64,000 nt of DNA from Hemerocallis citrina (GCA_017893485.1 CM030368.1:177192504-177256503); one strand, 5' to 3'. Shown: positions 22,624 through 36,099, counted from the first letter of the stretch. The notes: generated from the sequence alone by a model not told the origin. Numbers and translations are program-made.

Positions 22624-25600
22624 AGGGGTGTCAAAAATACCATATTACCGTACCATACACGTACCATACCATTACCAAACCAAATATTACTGAAACTTTG
22701 TAATACCGTACCAAAATCTCGGTATTGTACTGTACCGAATTTTTATGGTACGGTACTGGTACCCAATATTAATACTGTTGGTATACCGTACCGTACCGAA
22801 TATATTTAATATATATTTAATCTAATTTTTATATTTTAAAACCCAGGCCTAGACTTAGGTCCAGGCCCAGGCCCAGGCCTAGCCAATTTTACTTGTTTGT
22901 ATTTATTTTCAACTTTTTCATCCCTATTATTATTAGTTATACACTTCACTTCTTCTTTTATATGGTTTTCCAGTTGCCACCCCTGGGGGGGGATTAAAAT
23001 GGACCTAAGATACTAAAAATCTTGTCACGCCCCGCTTTCCAAAAATATGGAATGCAAGCACGTGACATGGCCCAGCGAATGACTCGCGTCATTCATAGGC
23101 TGTCATCGATTCAACTCAACAATATAAAACAGGAAGTAAAACAACCACGCATGCAAATAAAAGAAGTAATCACATAAATAACAATACTTGAAATTCTAAG
23201 CTTAAAATAACCAACATAATATAAATCCAACATCTGGAATCGAAACAATAATATTCGGGTCAAAAGCCCACAAATACAACAATGTTCAATTATTAAAGTT
23301 CAGAAGAAAAAGGGAAACAATAATTATTTAAACGGCGCAACAACATAAGTCTTTCACCATTGTTGTTCTCCTAGTTCATCAGGCAAATCTCCCTGAATAC
23401 CTGTAAGCTGCACATCCAAAAGAGAGGAAAAAGTATCCTTAGAGTAAGTCGTGGACAGCAAGTAGAGAAACAGAGAACAATGACAATAACGGTATAACGA
23501 TGAATTCAATGAACGATAAAATTAATAGCATTGAATAAAATTAATAGTATTGAACAGCGACAAGGCGATAATAGTACAATGTGCAATAACGATGATTTAT
23601 AACCATAACAATAAACAATAATAATAATGGTAAACAATAACGATAACACTGTTTGATGACGATGACAAAATGCAATGACAATGCGATGAAGTTTTAAGTC
23701 TATTATTCATTTTAATCCTAACTAATGCACGTACTACTGCATCCCATACTACATGTTCAATGCATACAATCAATTTCGTTTAGACTAAGGTGGTAGATTC
23801 TATAGGTCATGTACTCGGCACAATATAACATTTCTATAATAATCACTGGCTATTGAGCAATTTCTTGCACAATAACGATAACACTGGCCATTTGCAATTT
23901 CTTGCATAATGACGATAACACTGGCCATTTGCAATCTTGCAAAATGACGATAACGATAATTTGGGACGAGGTCCAGATTCACGAGTACAGTCACTATATT
24001 ATCAACCCGTAACCCCGGCTTGATTAACATTCTTTTATTTAATCATGCAATACTAATAGAGAACAATAGGGGCAGAAACATTAATGAAGAACGATAATGC
24101 GATTAAATAAGGGACATTAGAATGATGACAAAACAATCCTAAGATCACGCAATGTACTCTATACAATTAATGCACCAAATACAATATTATAGATTCAATT
24201 GTATATTATTAAATATAGGAACCCAATTCTAGATAGCAGTAGGTTGCTGTACCAAAATTAGAATTTCCGTTGCTACAAGATAGAAAATGTGGATCCGTCG
24301 GAAGGTATAGAAACTAGAATCCTTCCCATTTCCAATGCATATAAATAAGATACACAAAAGTTGTGGCATCAGGTGTCAAAACAGCAAACTACACAGGATT
24401 TGTGTTCAGCCAGAACTCGTAAAATTGTGTTTATACATATGAAACACGTCCGAAACTTTATTAATTAATTCCAGGAAAATTAGGGAATGTTCTCTAGTGT
24501 GTATAGATTTTCATGCAAAATTTCAAGTCATTATCTTACTGGTAGCATGGTTAAATTAATTGTAAAGCAGAGTGTTGTAGCAGTTTTTAGAATATGGAAT
24601 TATACGACATAGCAGCAGTAAAACTACGATATCTCACAAACCGTAACTCAGAATTCAATTCCGTTAAAAAAGTAGTAAACTAAACATCTGGGGCTACATT
24701 TCATATTCAAGAAGTTATTGATTTTGGTTACATTATCTAGGTCGAAACAGCATGGTAACGTTCAGATTGGCAGTAAATTTCAGGGTTTGAATATATTTTT
24801 CATGCATAAAAAGATTAGAATGTTATGAACGATGAGTTAGGGGTCGACAACATAAATCGCAGCAAGTTACATCTATGTGAGCATGGTATTAAGATATATA
24901 ATGTCCATAACCTTACTAATCACAAGCAACTAACCCACTAACATCAATCATATAAGCCATCAATACTAGTATGCAATCTACAATTGTTGTGAGATGTCAT
25001 GACATGAAATACAATAATAATCCATATTCCTATATTCAATAACTAACTATATGTATGCATGTAAGATCTCTATACATTGGAGACAAAGATGGCACGAAGT
25101 CAAAACTACTACTTGGATTTGCTAGTATAAATCTGTAGTATCCCAACGATAGATAACAATAAGCAATATACAATAATCAATTTGGATCTACTTGCGGGAT
25201 TCAATAAACATTCTCGAATATGATACAATAACTATTCGAGAAGAAATGACTTGCCTTTTGATGACGATTAGATCCGATATAATGAGAATAACGGGATTAG
25301 GATCCCGGGTGACAAACCACGATCACACATGCGAGCCACGTGCAAACAACAACACAGCACAAGACCAAGCATGCACAGCGGGTCCGAAGCAAAACACCAA
25401 ACGGCAAAACACAAGATAGCAACTCCAATAGCAGATCCCCCTTCACACAACAGCAAACACCAGATCGGGATTTAATACACCTAGAACACCAAACACCAAC
25501 TGCTCTCACTGTTCCTCTCTCCTTCCTCACTTCGATAGAGAGAGAGCGCGCGGGAGTGAGGAGCAACTGCGAACACGGTGGTGGCTGGCGACGGCAGCAG

Positions 25601-25980
25601 CAACCACGACATGGGCGGCGACGGTGGACGAGGTGGTGCTGTGGTCAGGAAGCGACGCAATGACCAAGCTTCGATGTTAGGTAAATACGGGGCGTGACAA
25701 GGTTATAGGGTATTTAGCATGAGCGAATTCTTTACAATGTATTTCTTTTTGTGTTGTTAGATTTTCTTCAGTTATATGAATGTTAATTACTTAATTTTAT
25801 GAACTAATTGATGTCCGGTACAACCATGCACTACCATTACCGTACCGATATTTCGGTATTACCGAACTCGGGAGTACCAAAATTTTAGTACGATAATGGT
25901 AAATAAATTTGTGTACCGAGTATTCCGGTAAGGTAGACGGTAGAGTAATGATGGTACAGTATGGTACGGTATACACCCCT
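22624..25980. mobile_element. Non-autonomous hAT element (3.36 kb)
   Basis: Terminal inverted repeats AGGGGTGT and ACACCCCT are flanked by an exact 8-bp duplication ATGTGTGT (22,616-22,623 and 25,981-25,988), the hAT signature. Subterminal parts (22,640-22,800 and 25,800-25,975) are packed with CGGTAC/GTACCG motifs in both orientations, typical of hAT transposase-binding zones. No transposase remains; most of the interior is an inserted LTR (23,023-25,699). Confidence 0.88.
23023..25699 (-). mobile_element. 2.7-kb LTR (solo-LTR-like) inside the hAT element
   Basis: It starts TGTCACGCCCCG and ends CGGGGCGTGACA. On minus, much of it aligns with 59,030-61,294 on +, including stretches such as TAGTTTGCTGTTTTGACAC and AGCAACGG. 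The interior lacks gag, pol, primer site or a second LTR. No matching 5-bp TSD is visible (AATCT versus AGGTT), so it may have formed by recombination between two elements or lost its flank. Short ORFs inside are not conserved. Confidence 0.7.
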
Positions 25981-28548
25981 ATGTGTGTGTGCTTTTATTT
26001 ATTTATTGGACAACATGAGGTTGACTATAGCCAAATTAAACCATTGTTCTATTCTTCAACTATCTATTTGTATCTTATCCTCACTGTTAGGTTAACAGAG
26101 AGAGATAAAGATAGAAGATAAAAGATGAATGAATATTATTGGTATCTAAGTATAGTGTTGTAACACCTCTGATTTTAAAATACCAAAAATATTCGTTTTT
26201 ACGTCTTGTAGGGGTGAGAATTATTTTTAAGTAATATCTTACTTTATTTATTTTCAATATTGATATTGGTATGAATATTTGTGGTAGATGGGTATTATTG
26301 TTATATTGGAGCCATGAGTTGAGATTTTATGTGAATAGATATAGTTTATTTTATTTTATCATTCTGGGGGATTATTATAAGATAATTATATGTATTGTGT
26401 ATTGTTCGTATGATTATAGAAAAGAGTTGGGGTTTATTCGTAATATATTGAATTTGGAGGACTTATAGGTAATTATACCTAACTATTATTATTAATATAT
26501 ATATATTTTTTAAAACACCCCCCCCCCCCATTTTCCTTCCTTCTTCCTTTCTTTCTTTTCCTTCCTGATCCTTACTTCCGATCAAAACCCTCACCTTCGG
26601 CCTCCCTCACTCCCGCCCAAATCCACTTGGATTCTCCGTCAAATCCAAATTAATTTAAGAGGCAGGCTAATTGAAGGGTCCTCTACACCGTGGTAGCATC
26701 GATTTGGGGAAATAACTCCGGAAAGGTATACCCTATTTTATTTATTTGAATAAAATTAAGTGTGGTTAGTTTTATTGAGTAAAAATATTATAGTAGGGAG
26801 GTTAGGAGATGGTAGGAGTAGTAGAGGTGAGAAATTAGTATTTTATTAAAGAGTTGGCAAGTTGTTAATAAATTAGGATTTGTGAATTTGGAAAGGAAAA
26901 TTGGTTCCATTGATGATAGAAAAAAAAAATTATTGGAGGGTGAAAAAATGTTATAAGAAATTTAATGAGAAATTTTGGTAATTTTTATAGGCTTCCAGCT
27001 CAATAAAATTGAGTGAAATGGATTATAGGTGAAAAGTGCACGCCGGGTATTCGGTGAAATGCCCGAGCGATATATAGGTGAGAATTTGATGAATTCGGAG
27101 GTGTAGTTAGGTTTTATTATTGTTATTAACCCTGATTTGAGAAATTAGGAAGAAGGGATTAAAGAAATTAGGAAATAGGAAATTTTCTTATTAGGAAGCC
27201 TCCAATCAATATGTGAGTTCTTGTATCGGGGTTCGAATTTGAAATCCGTCGATGTAGCTCACCTACATATGTCATTTGTGACGCGTGGGTGAAGACGGAT
27301 TCAAATTTGGAGGTCCGTAGGTCGAGTTTTGAGTTGTAAGTTAATCAGTTCTATAATTTTCCAATTAGGTTGAAAAAGTCGAACTTCGACTGGCTACAGG
27401 GCGGACGTGGGACATCGTTTGCTCGATCCGTCAGGTGAGTATGTTGCATATACATATATTTTATGTTATGGCCAATTTTCGTGGCTTTTTGATGTATTTC
27501 GTAGAAGTTATGCTAGAAATTGATTTTGAAAGAAAATACGGATTTTTAACGGCCCGAAAATGAGTTTTTGTGATATTTGAGGAAATTAACTATTTTAAGT
27601 ATATCAAACCGATATTATGGGTTAATGCGACGTGTTGAGGTATAAAAATTAAATATAATAAACAGTTTATGCATATACTTACCCCGTGCATGTTTCGTGC
27701 ATGTTTTTGTGAGAATAAGCCTATATAGGTGATTTGGTATATGGGGAGCCTTGTGTATGGGCTAGCATGTTATGGATGGAGGTTATAAGATGTAATTAGA
27801 CGAGATTAGTGATTGTGGCCATGTTTTAGAAACCTGTGTATAAATAGTGCATGTTTTGTGCATATTTTGGGGCATATAGGCCCTTATAGGCGATTTTAGT
27901 TACATAGAGCATTGTGTATGTGCTTGCATGCTATGATGGATTGTTATGGAGTTCAATTAGAAGAAATAAGTGATTGTGGGCCCTATCTTTTGGAAACCTG
28001 CAAATGTGATGTATGTTTGTGATATATATATAGATGATTATAGCTTGTGATGCATTAATTGATGAAATTAGTAAGGGGGTATATGTTTACAGTCTAATTA
28101 GGTTCGATATGAATTAATGAGCAATAGTATGATATTATAACGTGATGAATTATACATTTTGATACTTTTACGATATGGAATAACCTAATATAGTTCTTTT
28201 ATTAATGTTATAACTTGGCGTATGCCTAAATATGATATGATGGTTTATATGTTGACTGACAGGGTGTATGCATAATGTGGTACAAAGGTATGAGGATAAA
28301 GGGTAAGATGTTACGTGCTAATAAAATGTGTTACTAATTCACGTGGTTAAGTCAAAGACATGACTAGTTGTGAATCAAAAGTGAGATGCTGGTGTTAATA
28401 AAGTAAAATGGAAAGATGTAATGATTAATGCTAATAACAGATGGCTTTGTTGACCAGTACCTACAGCAATCCTGGGGGTTTGGGCTAGACCTCCTAACAC
28501 CCAAGGACCGGCTTGGGGTGCGGTGTTTTCCCTCCTGGCTTCGGCTGG

Positions 28549-28870
28549 GAGGAAGTACCCAGTTTATCTGGGGTGCGGAGTTTTATCGCCCAAGCTATCG
28601 GCTTGAGGCCCGGTTTTCCTCAATGACAGCTGTCGCGAGGAAGTACCCAGTTTACCTGGGGTGCGGTATTTTTCCCTCCTGGCTATCTGCTGGGAGGAAG
28701 TACCCAATTTACCTGGGGTGCGGTGTTTTTTCCTCGATGACAGACGTCGCGAGGAAGTATCCAGTTTACCTGGGGTGCGGTGTTTTTCCCTCGATGACAG
28801 ACGTCGCGAGGAAGTACCCAGTTTATCTGGGGTGCGGTGTTCCTTCGCTGGCATAGGCTGGGAGGAAGAC
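28549..28870 (+). repeat. Minisatellite with 57-bp units inside the solo LTR
   Basis: GAGGAAGTACC-like starts at 28,549, 28,637, 28,694, 28,751, 28,808 and 28,862: an irregular first unit, then three intervals of exactly 57 bp. Units share CAGTTTACCTGGGGTGCGG. The sequence is unrelated to the 57-bp array at 5,341. Confidence 0.88.
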
Positions 28871-29176
28871 GTAGCCTCGGACGAATAAGACTCTGTGTGA
28901 GCATCGGTCCGCGTGTTTTACTGGGCTGTCGGCTTTCAGTATATTGGGATACTGTGGCTCACTGGTCGACAAACTAATAAAATAACTAAGTGTAAATAAA
29001 AATGTGAGAGTAAAGAAAGTGGTTGTGGATGAAATGCAGTATGTGGTTAATTTAGAATGAAAAGAGTAAAAGATATATGTGTTAATATGAATAGTATGAA
29101 GTAACTATATTATGTAAATGATTATTTAAGTAAAATACAGTATGGTATGAGTTGTTACACCTTGGAATTGTGTCAA

Positions 29177-30052
29177 GGAACTACCTGCCCGCTATTTCTG
29201 TGGAAATGGTGGGAACTACCTGCCTTGGCATAATTCACAAGGTGAGTGGGCATGATAGTGGTAATGATTAATGGAAATGAAGAATTAAATAAAGTGAAGA
29301 TGAATAGTAAATGAAGTGAATTAATAACCAAGCTATCGGCTTGAGATGTGATGTGATATTACCCAGACTATGTGTTTGGGGTGCGGTGATTATTACCCAA
29401 GCTATCGGCTTTGGGGTGTGATATATTATTGCCCAAACTATGTTTGGGATATGGAGTATACATTGATGAGAATGTAAGTGAAATTAATGATAAATTGAGA
29501 TATAAGTGAAAATGAAAATAAGTTTAATTCTCAATTCGATTGAGTAGTAACTAAATGAAATAATGAGATGTGAATGAGCTATAAAACATGCTTTTGATGC
29601 AATGAGAATAAACATTCTAATTAATGATATGTTAATGATGTGATGAAATACAAGTACCTCGCATAGTGAAATGAAATGTGATATTTGTGTTATACGACAT
29701 AAATGAGTGGGATATTCTGGGAATGAATGCATATGTTTATGATGCTATAAAAACAGATGAATGTGATGTTATTCATTAAAATAAATACTTGTAATGAGAT
29801 GTTATATTTGTGTCATAAGATATGAATGAATGTGATATTATAAGAATAGATGCACATGTGTATGATGTGATACTTGATATAATACAATAAAATAAATACC
29901 TGTATTATGAGATTGGTTATGAAAATGGTTATTAAAGAAAGTATGCTGTGATATGAGTTTGTGTACCTTGGAAGTATGTCGGGGAACTACTCGCCCGCTA
30001 TTTCCGTAGGAATGGTGGGAACTACCTGCCTTGGCACAACTTCCAGGATGAA
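29177..30052 (+). repeat. Dispersed duplicate of an about 70-bp block
   Basis: GGAACTACCTGCCCGCTATT...GGAACTACCTGCCTTGGCA occurs at 29,177-29,245 and, slightly altered, at 29,983-30,052. Between them CCCAAGCTATCGGCTT-like motifs recur (29,329-29,450). Confidence 0.75.
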
Positions 30053-31193
30053 TGTGTGTGTTGATGATATAATATAAGTAAATGAAGCGCATGGCTAAAT
30101 AGAGTTGGGAAAATGATGTAATAACATCATGTAGTTATATTCATATAAATAGTGAAATGCTGATATGACGATAATTGTGGAAAGATGAATATTCGTAATA
30201 TGCGAATGTAAGATAAGGATATAAATACGAGGTTGATGTGAAGCATATAGTGAAATGTGTGAAGTTATGGATAATTATATAGTGGAATGCAGGTTGGAAA
30301 AGTATTTGATATAACATCGTACTGGTGATGTTGTTATGTTCAGAATTCAGGTTGCATCTTCTTATCTGAATGTTCGTAAGTTTAATTTATTATCTTTATA
30401 CTATTTAATGAATTATTAGATTAATAACTATACTCACACTAGCAATGGCTGACCCCTTAGTGTTTGGGGGGTTAGGGAGTCCCTGGACTACCCTAAATCC
30501 CCTACTGTTACAGGTCCTCAGCAGCGCAGAGGTGAGGCGTAGATGTATAGAGTGGAGTTTTTATTTTAAAAATCTTTGTATAAAATTAGTTAGGTGAATA
30601 GTGAAAATTGTAGTTTAAATTGTAATTTGAATGTAAGAGTACCAGGATGACGATGATGAGTGTAGTGTGGGGTAGTATGGTATGTTCTTAACCCGTACCC
30701 ATCTCGTTGTGGTGTACCGGGCCCTGTGGTAGGTTTTACAAAGGCTTTTCTAAAATTCTTACCTTGTTTTCCAAGGAATTTATGATTTTTATTTAATATT
30801 TGATATTCTGTTATGAATTTGGCCCCCAGAGCATGATATTTATATTGCCTGTGTTATTCTGCTCATTTTGGCCTGGGGAGCCCATGATTATATTGTCTGT
30901 GTTGTGAGCTGCGGAATTTAGAGCAGAATTCCGTAAGCATTTTGTGTTTCGGGGCAGAAATTTCAGGGGAGACTCTGCCAAAATTTTATTTGAAATATAC
31001 CTATCTTAGTTTATGTTTAAAGTGATATAGAAATTGAAAGAATTGTATTTAGAGGTTTAGTTGAAAAAAAAAAATTGGGTGTTACAAGTGTATACAGGGT
31101 ACAAATGTAATATTAGCCGTACATTTAATATATATCTAACACCCTCTCTCAAAGTCACGATGGATTAATCAGTGTGACTTTACCCACTAAGTA

Positions 31194-31577
31194 TCAAAAT
31201 CTCTCGACAATGTGGTATTTTGTGAAGAAGTCGACTGTTTGCTCTGAAGAAGTCACGTCATGAAGTAAAATGGTCTCGGCCTCAAAACGCTCGCGTACAA
31301 AGTGATAATCAATTTCTATGTGCTTCGTCCACTCATGAAAGACCGGGTTGCTTGCAATATGCATAGCAGTTCGGTTGTCACAATGAAGATGAGTAGCTCC
31401 TGAACGGGTGACACCCATATCTGTTAATAACCTCCAAACATGAACAAACTCTCTACTAGTGGTTGATATCACTTTGTACTTGGCCTCTGTGGAAGAACAT
31501 GCAACAACTACATATTTCTTGCTTTGTCATGAGATCAGCGAATAACCAAAAAAGAGATAGAAATCCATGGTAAACTG
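31194..31577 (-). pseudogene. Copia RNase H, C-terminal part
   Basis: On minus, the piece reads through an ACSSTEAKYK motif (with a frame change near 31,470), then STTSREFVHVWRLL, LHCDNRTAMHIASNPVFHEW and TKHIEIDYHFVRE. These are standard blocks of the Ty1/copia RNase H, including the D of HCDN. The upstream part of the gene is found again at 50,465, beyond the 18.9-kb insertion. It ends near the 3' LTR purine tract. Frameshifts make it non-functional. Confidence 0.88.
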
Positions 31578-33459
31578 TCTGTGTAACACCCCGAATTCCA
31601 AATAAGACTGAATTCACCACAGGATCTTTATACTTCACTTCGTACAATTTTACAAGGAAATTTGAACTTTTTATCATACATCAGAGTCCTTTACATTTAT
31701 TTACACAGCGGAAGATAATATGAAGTACAACAATGAAAATAATATACAACTTGTAACATCTTTAACATGTAATTAATCAACAACATCATATCAACTTTAT
31801 ATCTTCATGAAAATCCAACTCCTGCATAATAAACTGTGGGCACGTCAGTTTCTTACAACCGACGAAAATGTTATACACGGCCATCCTCTCTGTGCTGAAA
31901 ATATAATGATCTTAATACTTTAACAAACCACAAACTTGAATACAAAATAAAGTGTTAAAATGTGACTACTCTAAATATGTAAGTGTATGTGATGCCTTAA
32001 TGCCTGATGCAGTTATTTTATACTAGAATGACACTAATGCATACTTGTTCGGATTCTATGCATCTCATACTATATAGGTCCGAGGGCAAGTACCTACTTA
32101 CTCCACATTCAAGGGTTCGATCCGTCGCCATGAAAACTACCCGGTAACAAAGCAAGGTTTAGATCATTCCATGAGTACAGATCCCAGTCCCGGGGTCCAC
32201 CACCCAACTGTTATAACAGACTCCTCATCGTGCGAACATCCTGCAAGTGCCCCTCTAGCCTCGGTATACATATATACATTGGAATACGACAAACTATCTG
32301 CCCGACTACGCATAGTCCCGAATTTAAAATAAAAGCTCATCTCCCACGAAGCAACCAAAGTCCTAGAATCCACCGTCCGACTGGGTCTATAGTCTCGAAA
32401 TCCACCGCCCGACTATATAGAGTGCCCCACTTACGTTTGCCCAAGTTTACTACATCTTCTCTTAGTGCCTAGTTCTTAAGTTCAAGCCATGAATAAATTA
32501 TCATATCTAGAGTTAGTTTTATCCCCTACCGAACTTAATCACAAATACCGAGATATCTCCATGGCCATATCTCAAAATAACTCAAATCTTTTAAGTCAAC
32601 AATGTCGGTACCCGAGGTCTCATTAACTCTAAATCACAACCTTTCATGTACAAGAATCCATGGGTACTCATACGCTTCAATAATCATGTATTAAACTCAA
32701 TGAGTTCATATCTTCAACTTATTCACAATGTCTTATTTTAGCACTACTCATGATTCTTTTATTCATTCACAATTTAAAATGAAACAATACTTCTTTTCAT
32801 GAACATAGATTCATCCTCTAAGTCTCATTGGCAATTTAAGCTCATATAGCAATTTCCACATCAATTATTTCGTACTCAACATAAGTATATGTTTACATCA
32901 AGAGAATCCCATAACATGACAATATTTTCCTCTTCTTTTCAAAATAAAGGTCATATACTCAAATAAATAATTTTGGAGTCAAAACTCATTTACTATCTCA
33001 ATTCATCTTTTTTATTTCTTAAAATATACATGAAAAGTTCTAAAATTATTTTTAATAAATTCCACCTCATTTTATAGGAATATTATATATTTTTTCCAAA
33101 TTTTTATTTGAATGAAAACTCCATTAAAATATTAAAAATGTCCAAAAAATCAAAATGTGGCCATAGGGTTTCGAACCCAAGACCACCCGTGAACTACAAT
33201 CAGCGCCCAAAGCCACCACCGAGCACCACAAATTCCAAGTGGACTTGATGTTAAGAAGCCATAACGAAATCCCTTTATACTCAATTTCGTGTTCGTATTT
33301 ATTTAAACAAAAATCAAAATAAAAAAAATGTGTCTAACAAGTTTTGAACCCAAGATCTCCTACGAGTACAGTACCCATTTATAGTGCACCAACTAGCCAA
33401 TATGTCCAAGTGCGAATACTGATTAGGGTTTGCATTATTGTAGTTTTGTTCATAGGGTT

Positions 33460-33880
33460 CATAAATTAGTTTATTTCACCAAAATTCAAACATATGATCA
33501 ATCTAATCTTTTTAATAGATTGTAATTATCTCATCCATATTGAATTTATTTGAAATCAGTAATTCACGAATTTCTAAGCTTATATTTTTGACATATTTCA
33601 AATTATTTCTTCTCTTTAATAAATGTTACCGCTAAATCTGGTGCGGGGGCAAACAGATAGTATTTCATACGGTACATAAATTAGTTTATTTCACCAAAAC
33701 TCAAACATATGATCGATCTAATCTTTTTAATAGATTGTAATTATCTCATCCATACCGAGTTTATTTGAAATCAATAATTCACGAATTTCCAAGCTTAAAT
33801 TTTTGACATATTTCAAATTATTTCTTCTCTTTAATAAATGTTATCGCTAAATCTGGTGTGGGGGCAAACAGATAGTATTT
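33460..33880 (+). repeat. Tandem duplication spanning the Tat-2 insertion junction
   Basis: 33,460-33,665 and 33,675-33,880 are about 206 bp each at 215-bp spacing, separated by CATACGGTA. Each copy holds host LTR sequence, the TSD ATAAA and the first 42 bp of the Tat-2 LTR as read on +. The copies differ by a handful of substitutions. Confidence 0.92.
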
Positions 33881-34430
33881 GTGGATACTTGAAAAACTTG
33901 AATAGCAAACCTGAACCCCTGTTCCACTGGAGTTTGACTGCTGACTCCCGCCGTTCACCTGCAAGAAGTGCGAGACACCGGGGTTGATCCCTCCGACGCA
34001 CCCTCCGACGCTCAAGTCAGTAATCAGGAAGATTATGAAAGAGCGTAAATTGGCAAAAGATTGATTACCTCTTAATGGTGATGGATGGGGGGTATTTATA
34101 GTCGCCGTTGGGATCAGATTAGGAATGTGATCCCTATGTTCAGATAAGGAATGTAATCCCTAATCCCCAGTGAAAGGATAGATGTGAATCAGGGTCGTTG
34201 ATTAATCTTAATCAGAAACCCTAATTCTATCCTGCTGGACCGGGTTTGAAGCATGTAAAAATCCGTACCCGGTTGAGGTGGATCCGTTCGTGGGTTATTG
34301 GATCTTTGGGGAAGAGATCCAGTACCCATTTCAGACCCGTTAGTAGGTGAAATTACCATTTTACCCCTAAGCTTTGAGATTCGTGCCCGATTCGGACGAT
34401 CCCGATTTAACCCTATTTTTAGCCACATCA
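33839..34430 (-). repeat. Tat-2 3' LTR (592 bp)
   Basis: On minus it reads TGATGTGGC...GCGATAACA. A TATAAATA box on minus lies at 34,093-34,100. The ORF shadows here are not genes. Confidence 0.95.
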
Positions 34431-34450
34431 CGAGTCCCCCACTCTCGAAG
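34431..34450 (-). other. Tat-2 polypurine tract
   Basis: On minus GAGAGTGGGGGACTCG directly precedes TGATGTGG of the 3' LTR. Confidence 0.75.
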
Positions 34451-34850
34451 ACTGGATTTGATCAGCCTTTGAGGAGTAGTTTTACTGTTTCCATGGCTTA
34501 CGGGGTTGTATCGGAGTCCAACGGGGAGATTCGAATCTTTGTATGAGGCAGTATGGTAATTTTTCGAGTTGGATGTGCGCTCTGAGTTGTTCTGGACATT
34601 CGGTGATTTTTATCTACTTTTTCGGATTATTTATTTATTTTTGCGAAGTGTTAATCCGTCGTTCGGGGGCCTTAATGAACTGTTCTAGGTAACAATTGTT
34701 CATTCAGGGGCTCGAAAATACACTCCCGAATTTATAATTATTTTCTAGAATTTTTAGTTAATTTTCCCAAATTTTTAACAATTTTTTCGCAATTTTTAGA
34801 TAAATAAAATGATTAAAATAAATAAAAACTAGTTTTTAATACCGATTTAT
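34451..34850. other. Tat-2 untranslated region
   Basis: AT-rich spacer between the polypurine tract and the repeat zone; no gene or clear motif seen. Confidence 0.5.
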
Positions 34851-35900
34851 GGCGTGGCGCGACCTGGGCCCTCCATCAGCTTCGAGCGTGATTTTCTGGG
34901 GGATCGGACGATCCAAGTTGCTCGGCAAGTAGTTTCTTTGTATGAGAGGGTCGGTGCCTCGGCACCTCGGCTCGGCTCTTCGGCAGCTCGACTCGGAGCC
35001 TCAGGATCTGCCGAGCTACGTGGCACGATCCTGAGCGTCCATCACGATGCGAATCACGAGGACGGGGTTCAGATCACGAGAAAACTTTATTTTGTCGTTT
35101 TGTGGGCGTGGCGCGATCTGAGCCGTCCATCAAATTTTGACACGAATTTTGGAACGATCCGACGGTGAATTTGGCTCGGCAGATTTTTTCTCCATATGTG
35201 GAGGTCAGTTACTCGGCACCTCAGCTCGGCTACTTCTGCAGCTCAGCTTGGAGCGTTGGTATCTGCCGAGTTAGGTGGCACGATCCTGAGCGTCCATCGC
35301 GGCACAAATCACGAGGACGGGGTTCAGATCACGAGAAAACGTTATCTTGTCATTTTGTGGGCGTGGCGCGATCTGATCCGTCCGTCAAGTTTCGACACGA
35401 ATTTTGGAATGATCCGACGGTGGTTCTGGCTCGACAAAATTTTTCTCCATATGTGGAGGTCGGTTCCTCGGCACCACGGCTCGGCTGTTCGGTGGCACGT
35501 CGAGGCGTTGATTGCCGAGGGGTGGAGTTAAGTGTTTTGAAGAGTCCCTGTCTTGAACCGTCGCCACCCTCCGACCCAGTAGCTCGGTTGCTTAGCCAAG
35601 CTATTCTGTAGCTCGGCCATGCACACCGGTGGCCGGCAGCTCGGAAGGAACCCGTGGCTAGATCTGGAGTGATTATCACGGTGTGAATCACGAGGACGGG
35701 GTTCAGATCACGAGAAAATGGTATCTTGTCATTTTGTGAGCGTGTCGCTACCTGAACTGTCCATCAAGTTTCGACACGAATTTTGGAACGATCCGACGAT
35801 GAATTTGGTTCGGCAGAATATTTCTCCATATGTGGAGGTCGGTACCTCGGCACCTCGGCCCGGTAGCTAGGCGAGGCCTACCATGGGTTCAGCGGATCGT
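34851..35900 (+). repeat. Tat-2 about 255-bp repeat zone (four units)
   Basis: GGCGTGGCGCGA-like starts lie at 34,851, 35,105 and 35,360, with a diverged one at 35,739 (spacing 254, 255 and 379). Units share GACACGAATTTTGGAACGAT and TCCATATGTGGAGGTCGGT. A further copy lies beyond the antisense gene at 39,660-39,880. Confidence 0.85.
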
Positions 35901-36092
35901 TCTTCCACCCAGTAGCTCGGTTGCATAGCCAGGCTATTCGGTAGCTCGGCTAGGCACTCCAATGGCCGAGTCATGGACTTAAGCGATTTGATGAGTCTTT
36001 GTTTTGAAACGTCGCAACTCTCCGTTTTGGCATTTTGCCTTCTCTTAGTGGGCCTTTAAATGCCCAAGGAAGGCCAAACGTCGCTTTGAGGT

Positions 36093-36099
36093 TATAAAT
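36093..36099 (+). promoter_or_regulatory. TATA box of the Tat-2 antisense gene
   Basis: TATAAAT, 225 bp upstream of the ATG at 36,318, followed by a pyrimidine-rich leader. It faces opposite to the retrotransposon's own promoter. Function inferred. Confidence 0.55.

Larger units (their letters stand above)
26159..31086. mobile_element. Giant solo LTR (4,928 bp)
   Basis: TGTAACACC...GGTGTTACA termini are flanked by an exact AGTGT duplication (26,154-26,158 and 31,087-31,091). No primer site, polypurine tract, internal LTR copy or pol domain lies inside. This fits LTR-LTR recombination of a chromovirus-like element with an unusually long LTR. It contains a 57-bp minisatellite (28,549-28,870) and a repeated GGAACTACCTGCC block (29,177-29,245 and 29,983-30,052). 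The termini resemble but do not equal the LARD LTR, so it is another family. Confidence 0.85.
26085..31141 (-). repeat. Copia 3' LTR (about 124 bp), split by a 4.9-kb solo LTR
   Basis: Left piece 26,085-26,158 starts TGTTAG; right piece 31,092-31,141 ends CTAACA. On minus it reads TGTTAG...CTAACA and is preceded by a purine tract (TTTGAGAGAGGG). The solo LTR sits between the pieces with TSD AGTGT. A 124-bp LTR is short even for copia elements. Confidence 0.75.

Noticed and set aside
23023..25699. Complete transposon with its own inverted repeats (CTTGTCACGCCCCG and partner)
   Set aside because: The inverted ends are the normal TG...CA termini of an LTR, and the related LTR at 59,030-61,294 supports this; no DNA-transposon duplication is seen.
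28549..28870. Same family as the 57-bp array at 5,341
   Set aside because: Only the period agrees; the unit sequences are unrelated.
29177..30052. Possible tRNA or small-RNA genes in the repeated GGAACTACC block
   Set aside because: No cloverleaf or pol III boxes can be seen; it is part of the solo LTR.
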